Below, piece by piece: positions 42,830 to 54,712 of a stretch of 64,000 bases of DNA. Under the pieces are notes generated by a model, which did not search any database, was not told the DNA's origin, and saw only the letters and a program-made list of their open reading frames with translations. The stretch is from Dipteris shenzhenensis. Its lineage: Eukaryota; Polypodiophyta; Polypodiopsida; Gleicheniales. The number at the start of each line of letters is the position of its first letter. The stretch's first letter is position 1. Made by a program: the position numbers and the translations under genes. The DNA lies in the NCBI GenBank assembly GCA_047967505.1, contig CM106539.1; one strand, 5' to 3'.

Positions 42830-45499
42830 GGGCTATGGTTCGATCTCATCCTCAATGAGATCAACCCTTGCCAAACTATCTACTTCAAAATCCAAACAAG
42901 TGTTTAGATATACAAATACATTCAACCCACTACTACTTGTGCTACCCATGTGCCCATCGAAATCAGCATCACCAATGGTAGGCTCGTCCTCACGGGTAAT
43001 GGCCTCAATATCTGTATCTCCTATCTCATGATTATCCTCCTCTCTTGTATCACGGTCATCATCACCTCCATGGCCATGATCATCCTCCATATGCTCCATA
43101 TTAGTAAATGTACTATATATCACTTTGGAACGTGGCATAATAGGTATGACATGCCACCATCTATTATTATCCATCATTGGTTGATAGACAACCTAATTCA
43201 AACACAAATACAATCATGTTATTTTCCTTGCATCGAAGGTATCAAATATTAAAAAGCAAGTATTTTTATATGTGTGTACAATACCTATTCACATTGTTGC
43301 GGTAGTACTAGTGTGTCCTTCTTACTTTGCCAAAACTTTGTGGAGTCAATAGTTACAAAGCCACTTTTGATTGTTGCATTAGGGCCTCTTTCCACCACAT
43401 CCTTAATCCACTTTACATCCAAAACATACACAAAGAAGCGTCGAGAGTCAAGCTTAATAATATCTTGGATTATGCCACAATAATCATCCATGGCTCCATT
43501 GGCTCCCTCAAAGCTAGCAATGACGCCGCAGTCTTGTGTGTTTCTCTTATCATCAATCCGTTGTGTTCGAGGTCTTGCATTTTGTCTCATGAAACCCTTC
43601 AAGGTCTTCATGAAGTGCTCGAGGAAGAACAACCATCATGCATGTATAGTACCGCATATAGCAATCTCATCCATCAAATGCACTATGAGATGTAGTTGGC
43701 TTGTGAGAATAGAACGTGGAAATTTCTCCTCCACTAAACAAACCACCTCCACTAACATAACTCGAGCATTCTCAAGCGTGGTGGGATCTATTTCCTTTGA
43801 GCTCACATACCTAGAAATGGAAAAGTACACCATATTAGCAATATGAACACCTTGCATGGAGCATTGATATGCATCACATTTTGTATCATGTAAAGTACCT
43901 CACAAGCTTGCCCATCTTGTAAATACAATCCTTCACATCCTTCGATGCACTACAAGAAATGCTAGTAGGTAGTATGAACTGAACACATGAGGAGGCGATT
44001 GATTAGTTGCTTCTAATTCACTCACAAATTTGAAAGGAAAAAGATATTATGCACATAAAATACTTACTTGGAGCATCTTGTGCCAATCATGAGATTTCAA
44101 GCCATATAATTGCTCTACACCTCTATTCTTGCTCTTTGTAAAGGCCCCCTTCAAACACCTCATGCATCCACAGTGGGAGTACGAATTGTAGTGATTTTTG
44201 ACTTTATGTTTCCCTGGAATTAGAAGGGATAACATAACATGTCCTTTCTTAATCGCCATAGAGGGTGGAAGATTATAATTCACCAATATCACTGGCCATA
44301 CACTGTAAGAGGTGCTTTTGATACCAAATGGGTTCACACCATCCATACCCAATCCAAGTCTTAAGCTCCTAGGTTCTTCCTTGAAGCTTGGCCATGTGTC
44401 TTCAATATGCTTCCATGCAGGAGTACTTTCTGTGGGAGTTCTCCACTTGCCATCGGTTGATTGATGGGAGGAATGCCATGACATGAGCTCTGCAATGGAT
44501 TTGCACTTGAACATATGTTGGATGTGAGGGATTATGGAAAATGTCGCAGAACCTTATGAGGCACGTACAAAGTTTTGAGATCTACTCTATATCTTGCCTC
44601 TCCACAAGTAGGACACTCTCTTGCATCCTTATGTAGTCCACGAAACAAAACGCAATCATTGACGTATGCGTGGATGCACTTGTATCTAATCCTCCAAGAG
44701 AGGTCACATGTTGCCTTGCCATATCTCTTGAGGTCAGTAATTTATTCTCCCTTGGAAGCATTTTACACAATAGCTTGCACATGAAGACCACAAATGAGGA
44801 AAAGCATTCGAGTAATTGACCCACTAGCATAATTCACCATGTTTGCAAAATAGACTTTAAAGCTTACTTGAGTAATGCATTCAAACTTGCATTGCTCCAC
44901 CCATAGATGGTTTGCAAGTTTAGTAACTCAAGGGAGGCACATAGAACAGAGAATGTGCACCCCTCAAATAGTGGAGTCGATGCTGCGGTAAAAAGATTGT
45001 CCTACTCCATGGTATCATCCCTCCCTTCGGATTGATGGACATATAAATGTCGCACCATATCATCAAACACCTCCTCCTCCACAGCTTCATGAGGTAATGG
45101 CGTAGGGCTACTATCACCATCACTCCATGCATCCATAACGGTCCCTCCTAAAGATCCCACCTCATATCACCGATGCTTCGCCTCCTCATGACGAGCATAG
45201 GGCAACATATGCGGGTGTGACACTGCATCCTGTATCAAATTAAAACGGGATCATAACTCAAACATATGAACACCCATAGGTATCTCAATCAACCTTAACT
45301 CTTTAACACTTACCATGTTTATAGTCGCATCCCATTCTCCATACTTTGAGATGTGATTGAGTGTAATCCTGCATGCACGATACATGTTTCCTCGACATCG
45401 ATCACACATACATTTGATTTTTTGCTCCAACCACATTTTGCGATGGTGGATACGGAGGGATTCATCCTCACTGGAGCTACTTGTTGAAGATGAAGACAT
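42830..45499 (-). pseudogene. CACTA transposase TNP2-like gene
   Basis: From ATG at 45497-45499 the minus strand reads a Ser/Glu-rich start and a C-x2-C segment (CMCDRCRG) near 45400. A shifted TNP2 core follows: GWSNASLNALL near 44900, ANDCVLFR and CPTCGEARYRVD near 44600-44670, WHSSHQSTDGKWRTP and MDGVNPFGIKSTSYSVWPV (44240-44500). Next are the DUF4218-type HLMDEIAICG and LEHFMKTLKGFMR segments (43560-43857) and a DUF4216-type YYGI-like DYCGIIQDIIKLDSRRFFVYV region (43285-43480). The final acidic exon is 43177-42833. Introns probably separate the last pieces. Several frameshifts and stops in the 44.0-45.2 kb part make it a pseudogene. Its normal role is to cut and join the element ends. Confidence 0.88.
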
Positions 45500-45554
45500 C
45501 CTACAAATAAACAACCCAAAAAAATTGCTCTTGTATCAAATATTTAATCTTAAA

Positions 45555-45735
45555 ACTTCATGGCGCGTCTAATGCCGTGTCTAAAACCACGTCTGTTTGT
45601 TCTGTGGTGCGTGTCTATAGGCGCGTCTAATACCGCATCTGCTCTGTGTAATAGACGCGCAATTAAACACGCATTTAGACACGTATATAGACATGCAATT
45701 AGACGTGCTTATAGATGCGGTTTTTAAAACTACTT
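45555..45735. promoter_or_regulatory. Motif array upstream of the transposase gene
   Basis: About ten GGCGCGTCTAAT, AGACGCG and CACGTCT words lie just upstream of the TNP2 start. They are the same motif as at the element ends, in the shared promoter region between the two divergent genes. Confidence 0.7.
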
Positions 45736-46134
45736 TTAGCATGCTTGCTTTTCTTTACATACTTAAGCGTCGCGCGGCTTGCTTTGCTATTAACAGACAT
45801 AGTTTCGAGCATCAACACTTATCTCCAGGCACCCACACTAATTTCTAGGCCTACATAATCATCTCCAAGCACACAAGAGGAGGGTGAACAAGGAAGAGAA
45901 GAAAGAGAAGCAAAGGGTGAACAAGGACGAGAAGAAAGAGAAGCAGCTTTGAAGAAGGACAAGAAGCTTCCATACCTCTATCCAAGGTAAGTCTCTTTAC
46001 GGTTGATCTTCTTTGAAAGTTGCTCTCTTTGGATTCATCCTTTGTCGTATCCAAGAAACGAATGTTTTTGGTACTAGTGTTGTGCTTTTGTGTCGGGCCC
46101 ATGTCCTTTTCGAGTTTTTAGAATAGTCTGTCTG

Positions 46135-46272
46135 TAGGAGCATGTCTATAGATGCATCTGAGAGCACATCTAAAAGTGCATCTAAGAGCGTGTCTATAGA
46201 CGCGTCTACTCTGTTTTTAGAAACAGATAGCCACGTTTATAGATGCACTTTTATATGCGAAGATAGATGTGC
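46135..46272. promoter_or_regulatory. Motif array on the ORF1 side of the central promoter
   Basis: A second internal cluster of GTCTATAGATGCATCT and GACGCGTCTA words, about 400 bp from the first. With 45555-45735 it brackets the divergent promoter region. Confidence 0.65.
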
Positions 46273-46289
46273 TTTGTTATTTTTCCCTA

Positions 46290-46895
46290 ACCTGGCCTTC
46301 CCTTCCCTTTCCTTTCCTTTCTCTTTCCTCTTCCCTTTCCCTTTGATTGCATGAATGAAGAAAGGGATTGCATGAATGATGGAAAGGGATTACATGATTG
46401 AAGAAGGGGATTGCATGAATGATGGAAAGGGAAAGCATGATTGAAAAAAGGTATTGCACTCTATATTTTCCTCTCTTTTTCCTTCTCTCTTTTATCCTCT
46501 CTTTCCTTCTATTTTCGTCTCTCTTTTTCTCTCTTATCTCCTCTCTTTTTCTCTCTTTTTGTCTCCTCTCTTTTCCTATATTTCCCTCTCTTTCCTTCTC
46601 TCTTTTATCCTCTCTTTCCCTCTCTTTTCGTGGTGATTTTTCTCTCTTATCTCCTCTCTTTTCCTCTCGTTTCTCCTCTCTTTTATCCCTACTTTTTCTC
46701 TCTTTTTCTCCTCTCTTTTCCTCTCCTTTCTCCTCTCTTTTATCCCCACTTTTTCTCTCTTTTTCTCCTCTCTTTTCCTCTCCTTTCTCCTCTCTTTTTC
46801 TATCTTTTCTACTCTCTTTCCTTCTCTCTTTTTCTCTCTTTTTCTCTTCTTTTTCTCTTCTTAGCTCATCAGTAATCTTCTTTTTTTCTTTTTTC
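46290..46895 (+). repeat. Long polypyrimidine (CTCTTTTTC)n tract
   Basis: 46460-46895 is almost purely C/T, built of CTCTCTTTTTCTCCTCT words with a ~65-bp sub-period (e.g. 46655, 46720, 46785). The preceding 46340-46450 holds repeats of GGGATTGCATGAATGATGGAAA. It ends 10 bases before the ATG of ORF1, so it would lie in the leader or promoter. The open frames through it are low-complexity artefacts. Confidence 0.9.
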
Positions 46896-46904
46896 TAGTT
46901 CATC

Positions 46905-48338
46905 ATGTGGCCAGAAAGCTCTTTAGGCTCACCTAATCTTCGGGAGACCATCTTTCGGGAGTTATATAACCTTTTGGGGCACCCTCCCAGTCCTGGGGAG
47001 TTATATGACTACATGACGGGTACTCTAAACACCCCCCAAGAGTCGGCACTACAGAATCCAAACCACCCCAACCCCACACCAGCTGAGATTACCCCAGGGG
47101 AGTCAACACAGCCCAGCCGGCTACACAGCCGAGCCCCTTCCCCCATGCCATCCTATGCCCCTTCCCCCATGCCGTCAGGAGGCCCTTCTACCTCGCAAAG
47201 CCATCAACGTACTCCTGTGTAGTCAAGACTTGGTTCTCCAGCTACGAGTGGTCCACATAGTCCCATGCAGTCTCCAGCTACGAGTGGCCAGTGTACTAGC
47301 TCGACATGACACAATAGCAAGCGTAGTAGTAGGGAGAGCGGTGGGGGATGCATGGCACAGTGCTTTAGGAGGGGTGGTGGTGGGGACGAGGATGATTCAG
47401 ATGATTTAGATGTGCCTCCGGGTGATAGTACGATCTACTATGACATCACTCAGATAGGAGGCATCTTGATGGATGCCCAGGGAAAGGACATCATGGCCTT
47501 CATGTGCTCTGTAATTGCTAACAATTACAGAGATTGCTTTATCCACTACAAAGACCATCCAAAGAGGTTGGCTGATGAGACCCTCGCTACTGTTCGGTCT
47601 AGGAATCCTAACCCCCCAATGTTCAGTTCACAGATAAATGGGCCAAGTCAAAGATTGTTACGATACTTGGCAATAAAAGATCTTCGCTTAAGAGGCAGGC
47701 ACTAGTGGAGCTTGCCAGGCTCGAGGGAGGTCAACCACCAAGGGGCCTGCCCCACACCACTCACAAGCATGAGTGGAAGAAAGCAATGAAGTCAACGAGG
47801 GAGGAACCCAGTCTGTAGTACGTGGAAGCACGAAGGATCCAAATGGAGCAATATGGAAGCGTGCATTTTGGAGCAGGGGGTGTTGAATCATGGGAGGCCC
47901 AATTTGTAAGTATCAATCTCAAATTATATTGTTTATGTAGTTTATTAGGAGGTTGTTTCTTTGTACTAACCCCTCCGCAAATTGTGTCATCTTGTAGCTT
48001 GATATCATGGACACGTACCCTACTCCTGTCGAGATAGCCTACCACCGCCACCATCACAGAGGAGATACATGGAAGCACTTCTATAATGACGGGTGGTTGA
48101 TTACTAAGGAGTAGTATATCCGCTGCTGGAGCGCCCCCCGAGGTATTTGAAAGTAATTAAATAATGTCAATATTATAAGTAAAGATTTGATTTTTCATAC
48201 ATTGATATATGTTGTCCCTTGTTTACAGGCCCCTACACAAGAAGACAAGGAAGAAGACGAGGAAGAAGGAGGCGGAGAAGGGAGCACAAAAGGGAGCATA
48301 GAAGGGAGCGAGGACGTGCAGGAGAACTTAGATTAGTC
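46905..48338 (+). pseudogene. CACTA ORF1-type protein (Transposase_24-like)
   Basis: ATG at 46905, then a Pro/Ser-rich N-terminal part to 47222 with TAG at 47220, continuing after stops and a frame change as a GGGGDEDDSDDLD acidic stretch. Next come a block with YRDCFIHYKDHPKRL (~47520) and GNKRSSLKRQALVEL (~47670). The exon ends SWEAQF before GTAAGTATC (47907), with an acceptor ...CTTGTAG at 47998. Then follow MDTYPTPVEIAYHRH, TAG at 48112-48114, a donor near 48145 and a final acidic exon from 48230 ending TAG (48336-48338) in the frame EDVQENLD. This layout matches the plant CACTA ORF1 family. Stops show it is broken. Confidence 0.7.
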
Positions 48339-48759
48339 GTAGAAGTAGTGCTAGCTACTCTTTTTTGTACAAAGCCACTGGCTTGGCTTCATGCCTCTTG
48401 TATATACACTCCTCTTATTTTTTGGTACTTGAAGCCACAGGACGTGGCTTAGCTTCATGCTATATGTACATACAAGCACTTTTTGAGCTATGATTTTATA
48501 TACTCTTTTTATTTTTTTGGCTTTTAATTTTCTTATGCAATGTTCTATCAATTAATGCCTTGTGAAGTAAACGTTTTGGAGTTATAATGTTTTATTTGGA
48601 ATTGTAATTGTCGGCTATAGACGTGCTTGCAAGAGTGCTAATTAAAATGTAGTTGGCTGTAAGAATTGAATTACACAATTTGTGGAAATGGGATTCCTGT
48701 AACTACATAGCATACACAACATACACAGCATTCTGTTCAAGCGCACAAAATTTAAAAAA

Positions 48760-49086
48760 TATTATGTAGCACATCTATCAGACCATCTATAAACGCATCT
48801 ATATACGCATCTGTCTATTCGAGGGACGTCTATTTGCGCATCTATAAATGCATTTATAAACGCATCTATAAATGCGTCTATAAACACGTTTAAGGATGCA
48901 TCTGTCTGATTTTTAAAATTTCTAGCAGAGCGTCTATTTACGCGTCTATATGCGCATCTATAAGCACATATGTCTGCTATATAGATGCAGGTCTCTAGAC
49001 GTGCAAATAGATGGGCCTGTAAGTTTTTTTTTTTAGTTGAGTAAACGCATCTGTGTGTGTGTCTGTAGGTGCTTTGTCTTGTTGTG
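48760..49086. promoter_or_regulatory. Right end and subterminal motif array of the CACTA-like element
   Basis: About 15 copies of GCATCTATA, GCGTCTATA and AGACGTG words precede the right terminus GGTGCTTTGTCTTGTTGTG. Inverse copies occur in the fragment at 23967-24300. Confidence 0.8.
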
Positions 49087-49579
49087 ATGTATTTTGGGGT
49101 CCTCTGCCTTGGGTAGTCCCCCTGATATGTATTGAGTGTTTGGTTTTCATTGAGTCTAAAGGTCCTCTGCCTTGGATAGTCCTCCTAAAAGGATGTATTG
49201 GTTTTCCTATTTTTTTGGTGTGTGGCTTCCTAACATGTCATGTTATGAAGCCAAGGGGGGATGTATTGTGGGAGCCATATGTATTGGCTTTGATAGGTCT
49301 ATTTGTTTATTAGGCCTGGCTTGAGAGTTCCAAGATGGTGCATTGGTCTCCTAGACCTCTGAGTTGGTCATGCATCCATGCATGATGAGCTTCTGAGCCA
49401 TGGTAGATGAGATTTCTATGTTATGCTCACTAGCCTCTGAGCCATGATCGCTTGCCTCTGAGATTGTGTGGGAACCATGTCTAGTTCTAGACTGGCATGC
49501 ATAGTTTTGATGACTGTCATTGTCATGTTCTGTTCTTGGTTCCATTCCAGTAGTCTCTCACCTTGCCTTCATGGGGGGG

Positions 49580-49761
49580 TGTTGGAATATGAAGCCAAAG
49601 TGAGTCAAAAATGAGTGTACTAGGTGTCTAGGGGGTGTTTTATAGTCTAGTGAGTCCTAGACATGCCAGGTGTCATATTGGGAGTTATCCCATATACACT
49701 ATGGCTTTCTAGAGTCTAGTGTCACACTATATAGTGTTGTACTTGTCTTGAGTCTTTTGAT
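49580..49761 (+). repeat. Truncated 3' LTR of the non-coding LTR element
   Basis: Matches 40998-41178 with a few small indels, then diverges at CTTTTGA|TACTTGC. About 155 bp of the LTR end is missing. Confidence 0.85.
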
Positions 49762-51362
49762 ACTTGCATATAAAAAAAGGCCCGAAACTCACAACAATGG
49801 CTAGGGCCAAGCAAACAATGACCCTATCAGGTATTGCTTTCTTTCGTTCAATTTGACTAGGTGCCATGTTGCTTTTGCTAATTGTCATAGGACTCGATTC
49901 TTTGGGCTATCTACACTATGTTATAGAAAGCCTTGGATATAGAAAAAACAAATTTTATTTCCTCAAACATGCTAGAATCGTCTCTGAGTAGCACTTGAGT
50001 CAATCTAACCACAAATTGTGCTATTGGTTCATCCACTTTCTGCTCAAGGTCTTGTAATTTTTGGAGCTATGTTACATTGGCATTTGCAAAATTGTGCTTA
50101 AACTAGTGTCATAGGCTCAGCCAATGCTATTTTACACCAAGTAGTTGTGATCCCTTCGATTACCATGCGTAGTTCCAATCATCAAGCAACAGTGATAGTT
50201 TGTTATATTTTCGAAATGGTCTCTCTAGACCATAACGTCTTCAGTGGGCAATCCATGGAAGGATTTCGGTCGCACTCTATTGTCAGTTCAAGACTTTGTG
50301 TTTGACTGAGCATGATAGGAATTCAACATCACCATTAATTACTTCTAATTTATATGCAATAGTTGGCTCATTAAAGCAAGCATGTGTTCACCCCCTACTT
50401 GAGTGTGTTGTTGCTCGTCATGATAAAGCATCGGATGTTCTTGCATCTGCTCCATCAAACCCTACGTCTCCACTAGATGTGAAATGCTCAACAATGCTGC
50501 AAACCGAGCCCCCCAAACCGAGCCTCGTTAGTTCCTTTATTCATCTCCTGGAAGTTACAACAATGCGACATGCTGGAGTGACACGATGGATTGCCAGCTA
50601 GGCGTGCGAACAAGTGTGGCTTCACCCACTTAGGGTCTTAGCCCATTTTCTTTAAATCTGTGAGGTTATGTGGGGTTGACCTCGGAACCGACACCGGCAA
50701 AATAATACTAAACACAAAAGGTTGTACTATCTACGGGCCGGTTCTTGTTTGTGGCTGGACGGCAGTTGATCCATGCATGCTCTCTACTACTTTGATACTA
50801 CCGAAACCGTGTTTGCTCCGGCATTGGCTTTAACACATTCTCATCGTTAAGATGCCTCGTACCCTCACCCAGCTGCATGGATGTAGGAAGCCCCTCGATA
50901 CCATTAAATTACATGAGCAACGCTGTTGCACCTGCTGCTGGACACGATCGACGCTGATCAAACGGGGAGAGAAGAGTATACTTTCACTTGCCGGCGCATT
51001 TTGATTTGTGTGTAGAGAAAGAGAGGGAAGGAAAGAGAGCAAAGGAGAGAATGGAGCGCAGAGATTCGTGCCATAGAAAAGAAGATGAACAACTCATGTC
51101 ATGGTGAGGCAAAGTTTGATTGTTGGAAAGTGAGAATCTGTTGAATATCTTGAAAAAACAAAACGGAGAGGGGTTAAGGAGATACAGACGGATTACTCCT
51201 CTGGGCCACCTGGAGTGGGTGTGGATGAATTTGTGAGAGAAATCTGAGTGGGAGAGCGAAAGTGACGGAGATCAGAGCGACGGGGATGATCCATTTTGAA
51301 GCAAGCGGGAGGCCACCGATCACAGAGAGAGATCAATGACTGAGTGAGAGCACACAGATCAG
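49762..51362. other. Spacer and kinase gene upstream region
   Basis: No gene recognised to about 51050. From about 51060 to 51362 the sequence parallels the region upstream of the pseudogene at 21600-21884 (GAGGCAAAGTTTGATTGTT and following), so the duplicated unit included the promoter and leader. A purine-rich GAGAGA tract lies at 51010-51060. Confidence 0.55.
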
Positions 51363-53709
51363 ATGGACTTCTGTAGAGCGGCAATCCTTGCTGCCATCGT
51401 CTTCATCATCTGCTCGCAGCTTGCAATCGCCTGGAACACTGCTCTTCATGGTCCTGCAAACACATCCTGCCCCCGTTCCTGTGGCAATATCTCCATCCCT
51501 TACCCCTTCTGGATCGGCGACCCAAACTGTGGAATTGCAGACTACCAGATTGCCTGCTCCAACGACATTCCTTACCTCCGCACCGACGCCGGCCAGTTTC
51601 AGGTGCTGGAGGACATATCCCCCGGCAACCTCATCATCGACTCCACCATCATCAGAGCCAATTCCTGCGAGTACAATGAAGTCGGTGAACAAATCTTCAA
51701 CCTCACAGGCAAAAGTGGAGGGCCGTTCGCGATATCCAGCGGCAACGTCTTCGTGGTTCAGGGATGTTATGCCTTTGGGAGTTGGAACAGCTTAGGGCGT
51801 ACCAGCCTCAGTGATGCTAGCGCTGATGCATGGAGCTGTCAATCGGATTGCAGCTACGATGAGGCAGCTTTCAATTTTTGCACTGCATCCTGCTGCCTGA
51901 GTAGTCTTCCCGGGGGATTGACAGCTCTAAACATCACAGGAACTGGATACATCGCTTCGCTCTTCAATCCTGAACAGATTTGTCCATTCTCAACCATTTT
52001 GAAGCCTAGCACTTACACGAACGCCACTTTCAGCAACGGCACCGATAGTGTGCCAGATTTTGGGAGTGGGCGCTATGGTTTGGAGATCTCGTGGGGGATC
52101 ATGACATCTTACAATTCATGCTCGCTTGTGAACAAGAGCACCGACTACGCATGCGCACAACACGCCAACTGTGGCTATATCCCATATCTGTCCGCCTACT
52201 ACTGCACTTGTTCTGAAGGTTACAAAGGAGATGGATTCCGTAACGGAACAGGCTGTGCCTCAATCCCAAATCCTCCACGCTCATCACCTAAATCTGAAGA
52301 AGCACGCAATGTCCTCATAGGTGAAAACTTACTCTTACGTATGAAATTTCTGTGACGCATGAGTTGCGTATTGCTTGTGGACTTAATCTGCAAATACTCT
52401 TGTCCATCTCAAGGCCAAATTCTGATATCGGTTGTGTTTCTGTGCGTCCTCAGCAATCTTGTGCACAAGCATCGCGATGACACTCCTTTGCTGCTTGCTT
52501 GTCTGGTTGCTCAAGTCACGAGAAGCACGGCGTCGGAAGAAAAGGTACTTCGAATTACATGGCGGTCACAAGCTGCAAGAGCTTCTCCATGGCGCCAAAG
52601 GTAGTATCGCGCCCAAGCTCTTCTCCGAGATCGAACTCGAAAAGGCTAGTCTCAAATTCTCCGATCAGATGAAACTGGGAAGCGGTGGTTATGGCACAGT
52701 TTACAAGGGCAACCTGGACGACAACTTCGTTGTGGCGATCAAAAAGTCGAATCACGTGCAGCCGCAACCCGATCAGTTCATCAACGAAATCATTCTTCTT
52801 TCCAACATCAATCACAGAAACATCGTCCGCCTGCTCGGTTGCTGCTTGGAAGCACAGGTTCCCCTTCTAGTCTACGAGTACATCCCCAACGGCACGTTGC
52901 TGGAGCATTTGCAAGGAAAATTCGGCAATTATTTGAGTTGGGAAATCCGCCTACGAATCGCTCGTCAAGTCACAGACGCCCTGGCCTATCTCCATTCTGC
53001 CGCCTCTCCACCCATCATCCACAGAGACATCAAATCCTCCAACATCCTCCTCACCCAAGACTTCACGGCAAAACTGGCGGATTTCGGCGTCTCACGACTG
53101 GTAGCACCGGATCAGACGCATGTCTCCACAGCAGTGCAGGGCACGTTCGGATACCTGGACCCAGAGTACTTCGAGACGTACCAGCTGACGGACAAGAGCG
53201 ATGTGTACAGTTTCGGGGTGGTGCTGTTGGAGCTGATAACGGCGTTGTCGCCGGTGTCGATGGGAGGCAATTTGGCGTCGCTGTGTCTGGGCAAGCTGAG
53301 GACGGGCGATTTCACAAAGCTGATAGACGCGCAGCTGGCAATATCGATGGGCTCAGAAGAGATGAGATGGGTGCAGCATGTAGGGGAGCTTGCGAGGAGA
53401 TGTTTATCGATGAAAGGTCAAAACAGGCCGTCGATGAGGGAGGTGGCGGAGCAACTCCAATACAATCAGTTAGGGAGCTCAAACGGCGCCACTCTGACGG
53501 TTGCATCTCCCGAGCCTTTAAATGATGCTGCTGCAGCATTTGCTCAACTACTCGAAGAAGCTGAAGAAGGAGAACAAGAACCAGAGAGGCACTCGCTAGA
53601 TGGCCTCATTCCTTTCCGACATTACACTGAATATACTACAATAAACCACTCTTCAGCTTCTTCTGGAGCTGCAGGATATAGCTCCTTTCAGATCTCACTT
53701 CCAAGGTAA
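51363..53709 (+). CDS. Wall-associated receptor-like kinase (WAK-like), intact
   Basis: Two exons, 51363-52320 and 52454-53709; intron 52321-52453 (GTGAAA...CGTCCTCAG). Total 2214 nt, 737 residues. Signal peptide ~1-23; galacturonan-binding WAK region from ~36 (CPRSCGNISIPYPFWIG); many cysteines; an EGF-like segment ~264-298 (CAQHANC...CTCSEGY); a membrane span ~320-338, then a basic stop-transfer (REARRRKKR). Kinase ~390-655: glycine loop GSGGYGTVYKG, VAIKK lysine ~414, HRDIKSSN ~508, DFG ~529, YLDPEY activation segment, RPSMREVAEQL end. All catalytic residues are present. The family senses pectin fragments at the cell wall and signals inside. It is GC-richer than its surroundings and is the only ordinary host gene in the window. 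Assignment to WAK-like versus other LRK10-like receptor kinases is fairly firm. Confidence 0.93.
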
Positions 53710-54675
53710 CACAATGTATCGTTATTTCCTCCTCCTCTTTAAAATTACTCACACTTACAAGACAGGTTCACTTTGTTTCCTTAAGATTCTTTGATTACAG
53801 TCCTCCATTCCACAACTCACCTCACAGATTCCAAGTTAGCTGGTGAATTGCATGCCATGGTTTGGTGTATTACGTAGCCTCAAGGTCTGAGGGCGGCCAC
53901 CTATGACATCTCGACCTCATTGAACCTGACTTTGCAACAGTCAAAATGTGCACGAGCCGCCTGTAGTCATGGCCCGAAGCCTTGCTTCAATGTCATTACG
54001 ATCCAAGCCAAGACGATAGGTAAAAGCCGAAAGGCTGATGTGTTCCAATATTCTTGCAGTCAAATTCGGGCAATCTATAGTCGTGCTTTCTGAAAAATGA
54101 AGATGGCCGTTTGCCGTCTGCATTTTCTAAAAAGTCCTACTGCAGGACCTGTCACAATGAATTCTCTCCTCTTACTCTAGTTCCTTGGATGCTGTGGATG
54201 TTTTGCTCTTACTCTACTTCCTTGGATGGTTTGCTTATTACTAGTGGATCAACCTCTCGCGGGGATCCAGGTGCATCGCATAGCCACGTGCACACGAGAT
54301 GTCGTGAGCCTGTCCAAGGAATTGTAACAGTTTCAACTCGTAACAATTGATTCTTGAACAAGAATTTAATGAAGACTACAAGTTTTGATGGGGTAGCATA
54401 GAGAAAGTTGAGAAAAAACTTATCATTATCATACCTTTGGATTTCTCGTCTTCGTTGATCCGGTCGTTGCAGATAGGGCTTTGATCGAGAAGCACACCAT
54501 CGATGGGAGAGTGGTAAATTGCTTGGATCTCTCGTCTCGTGTTTAATTAGAGGCCTTTTTCCGCCTTTGGTGGTTGTAATTTCTGTAGATCGTTTCGTGA
54601 GTTGTAAGGGCAGATGTTTTGATAGACCAAGAATAAATTTTTTGAAGAAGCTTCAATGTAAATTATAGTTGGATG
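53710..54675. other. Downstream of kinase gene, no further gene
   Basis: 3' untranslated region and spacer. Short frames at 53941-54123 and 54111-54350 are unconvincing. CACTA-like sequence starts at 54676, preceded by ATG. Confidence 0.5.
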
Positions 54676-54712
54676 CACAACAAGACAAAGCAACTATAGA
54701 CTTGCAAAATAG

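Larger units (their letters stand above)
42373..49086. mobile_element. 6.7-kb CACTA-like (CMC) transposon with CACAA termini
   Basis: Left end CACAACACCACAAAGCAAC and right end (reversed) CACAACAAGACAAAGCACC are inverted repeats. The 3-bp target duplication ATG flanks both (42370-42372 and 49087-49089). Two divergent genes are present, TNP2-like transposase on - (about 45499-42830) and an ORF1-type protein on + (46905-48338). Both contain frameshifts or stops. Arrays of AGACGCGTCTATA-like motifs sit at both ends and between the genes. The 3-bp duplication and TNP2 place it in CACTA, with termini CACAA rather than CACTA. Confidence 0.93.
40998..49761 (+). mobile_element. Non-coding copia-type LTR element, split by a CACTA insertion
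   Basis: 5' LTR at 40998-41334 (TGTTGGAATATG...CTCTTCA), followed by TA and the primer site TGGTATCAGAGC at 41337-41348. A G-run polypurine tract (ATGGGGGGG, 49571-49579) precedes the 3' LTR, which is truncated at about 49761. The interior (41335-42372 plus 49087-49579, about 1.5 kb) shows no gag or pol, so this was a non-autonomous element using another copia's proteins. The CACTA-like element at 42373-49086 sits inside it, with an ATG duplication on both sides. Confidence 0.85.

Noticed and set aside
43948-43965. CACTACAAGAAATGCTAG as a CACTA terminus
   Set aside because: It lies inside the transposase gene, has no inverted partner or 3-bp duplication, and the family's real ends read CACAA.
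46419-46898. Long Phe/Ser/Leu-rich frames on +
   Set aside because: Low-complexity translation of the polypyrimidine tract in all three frames.
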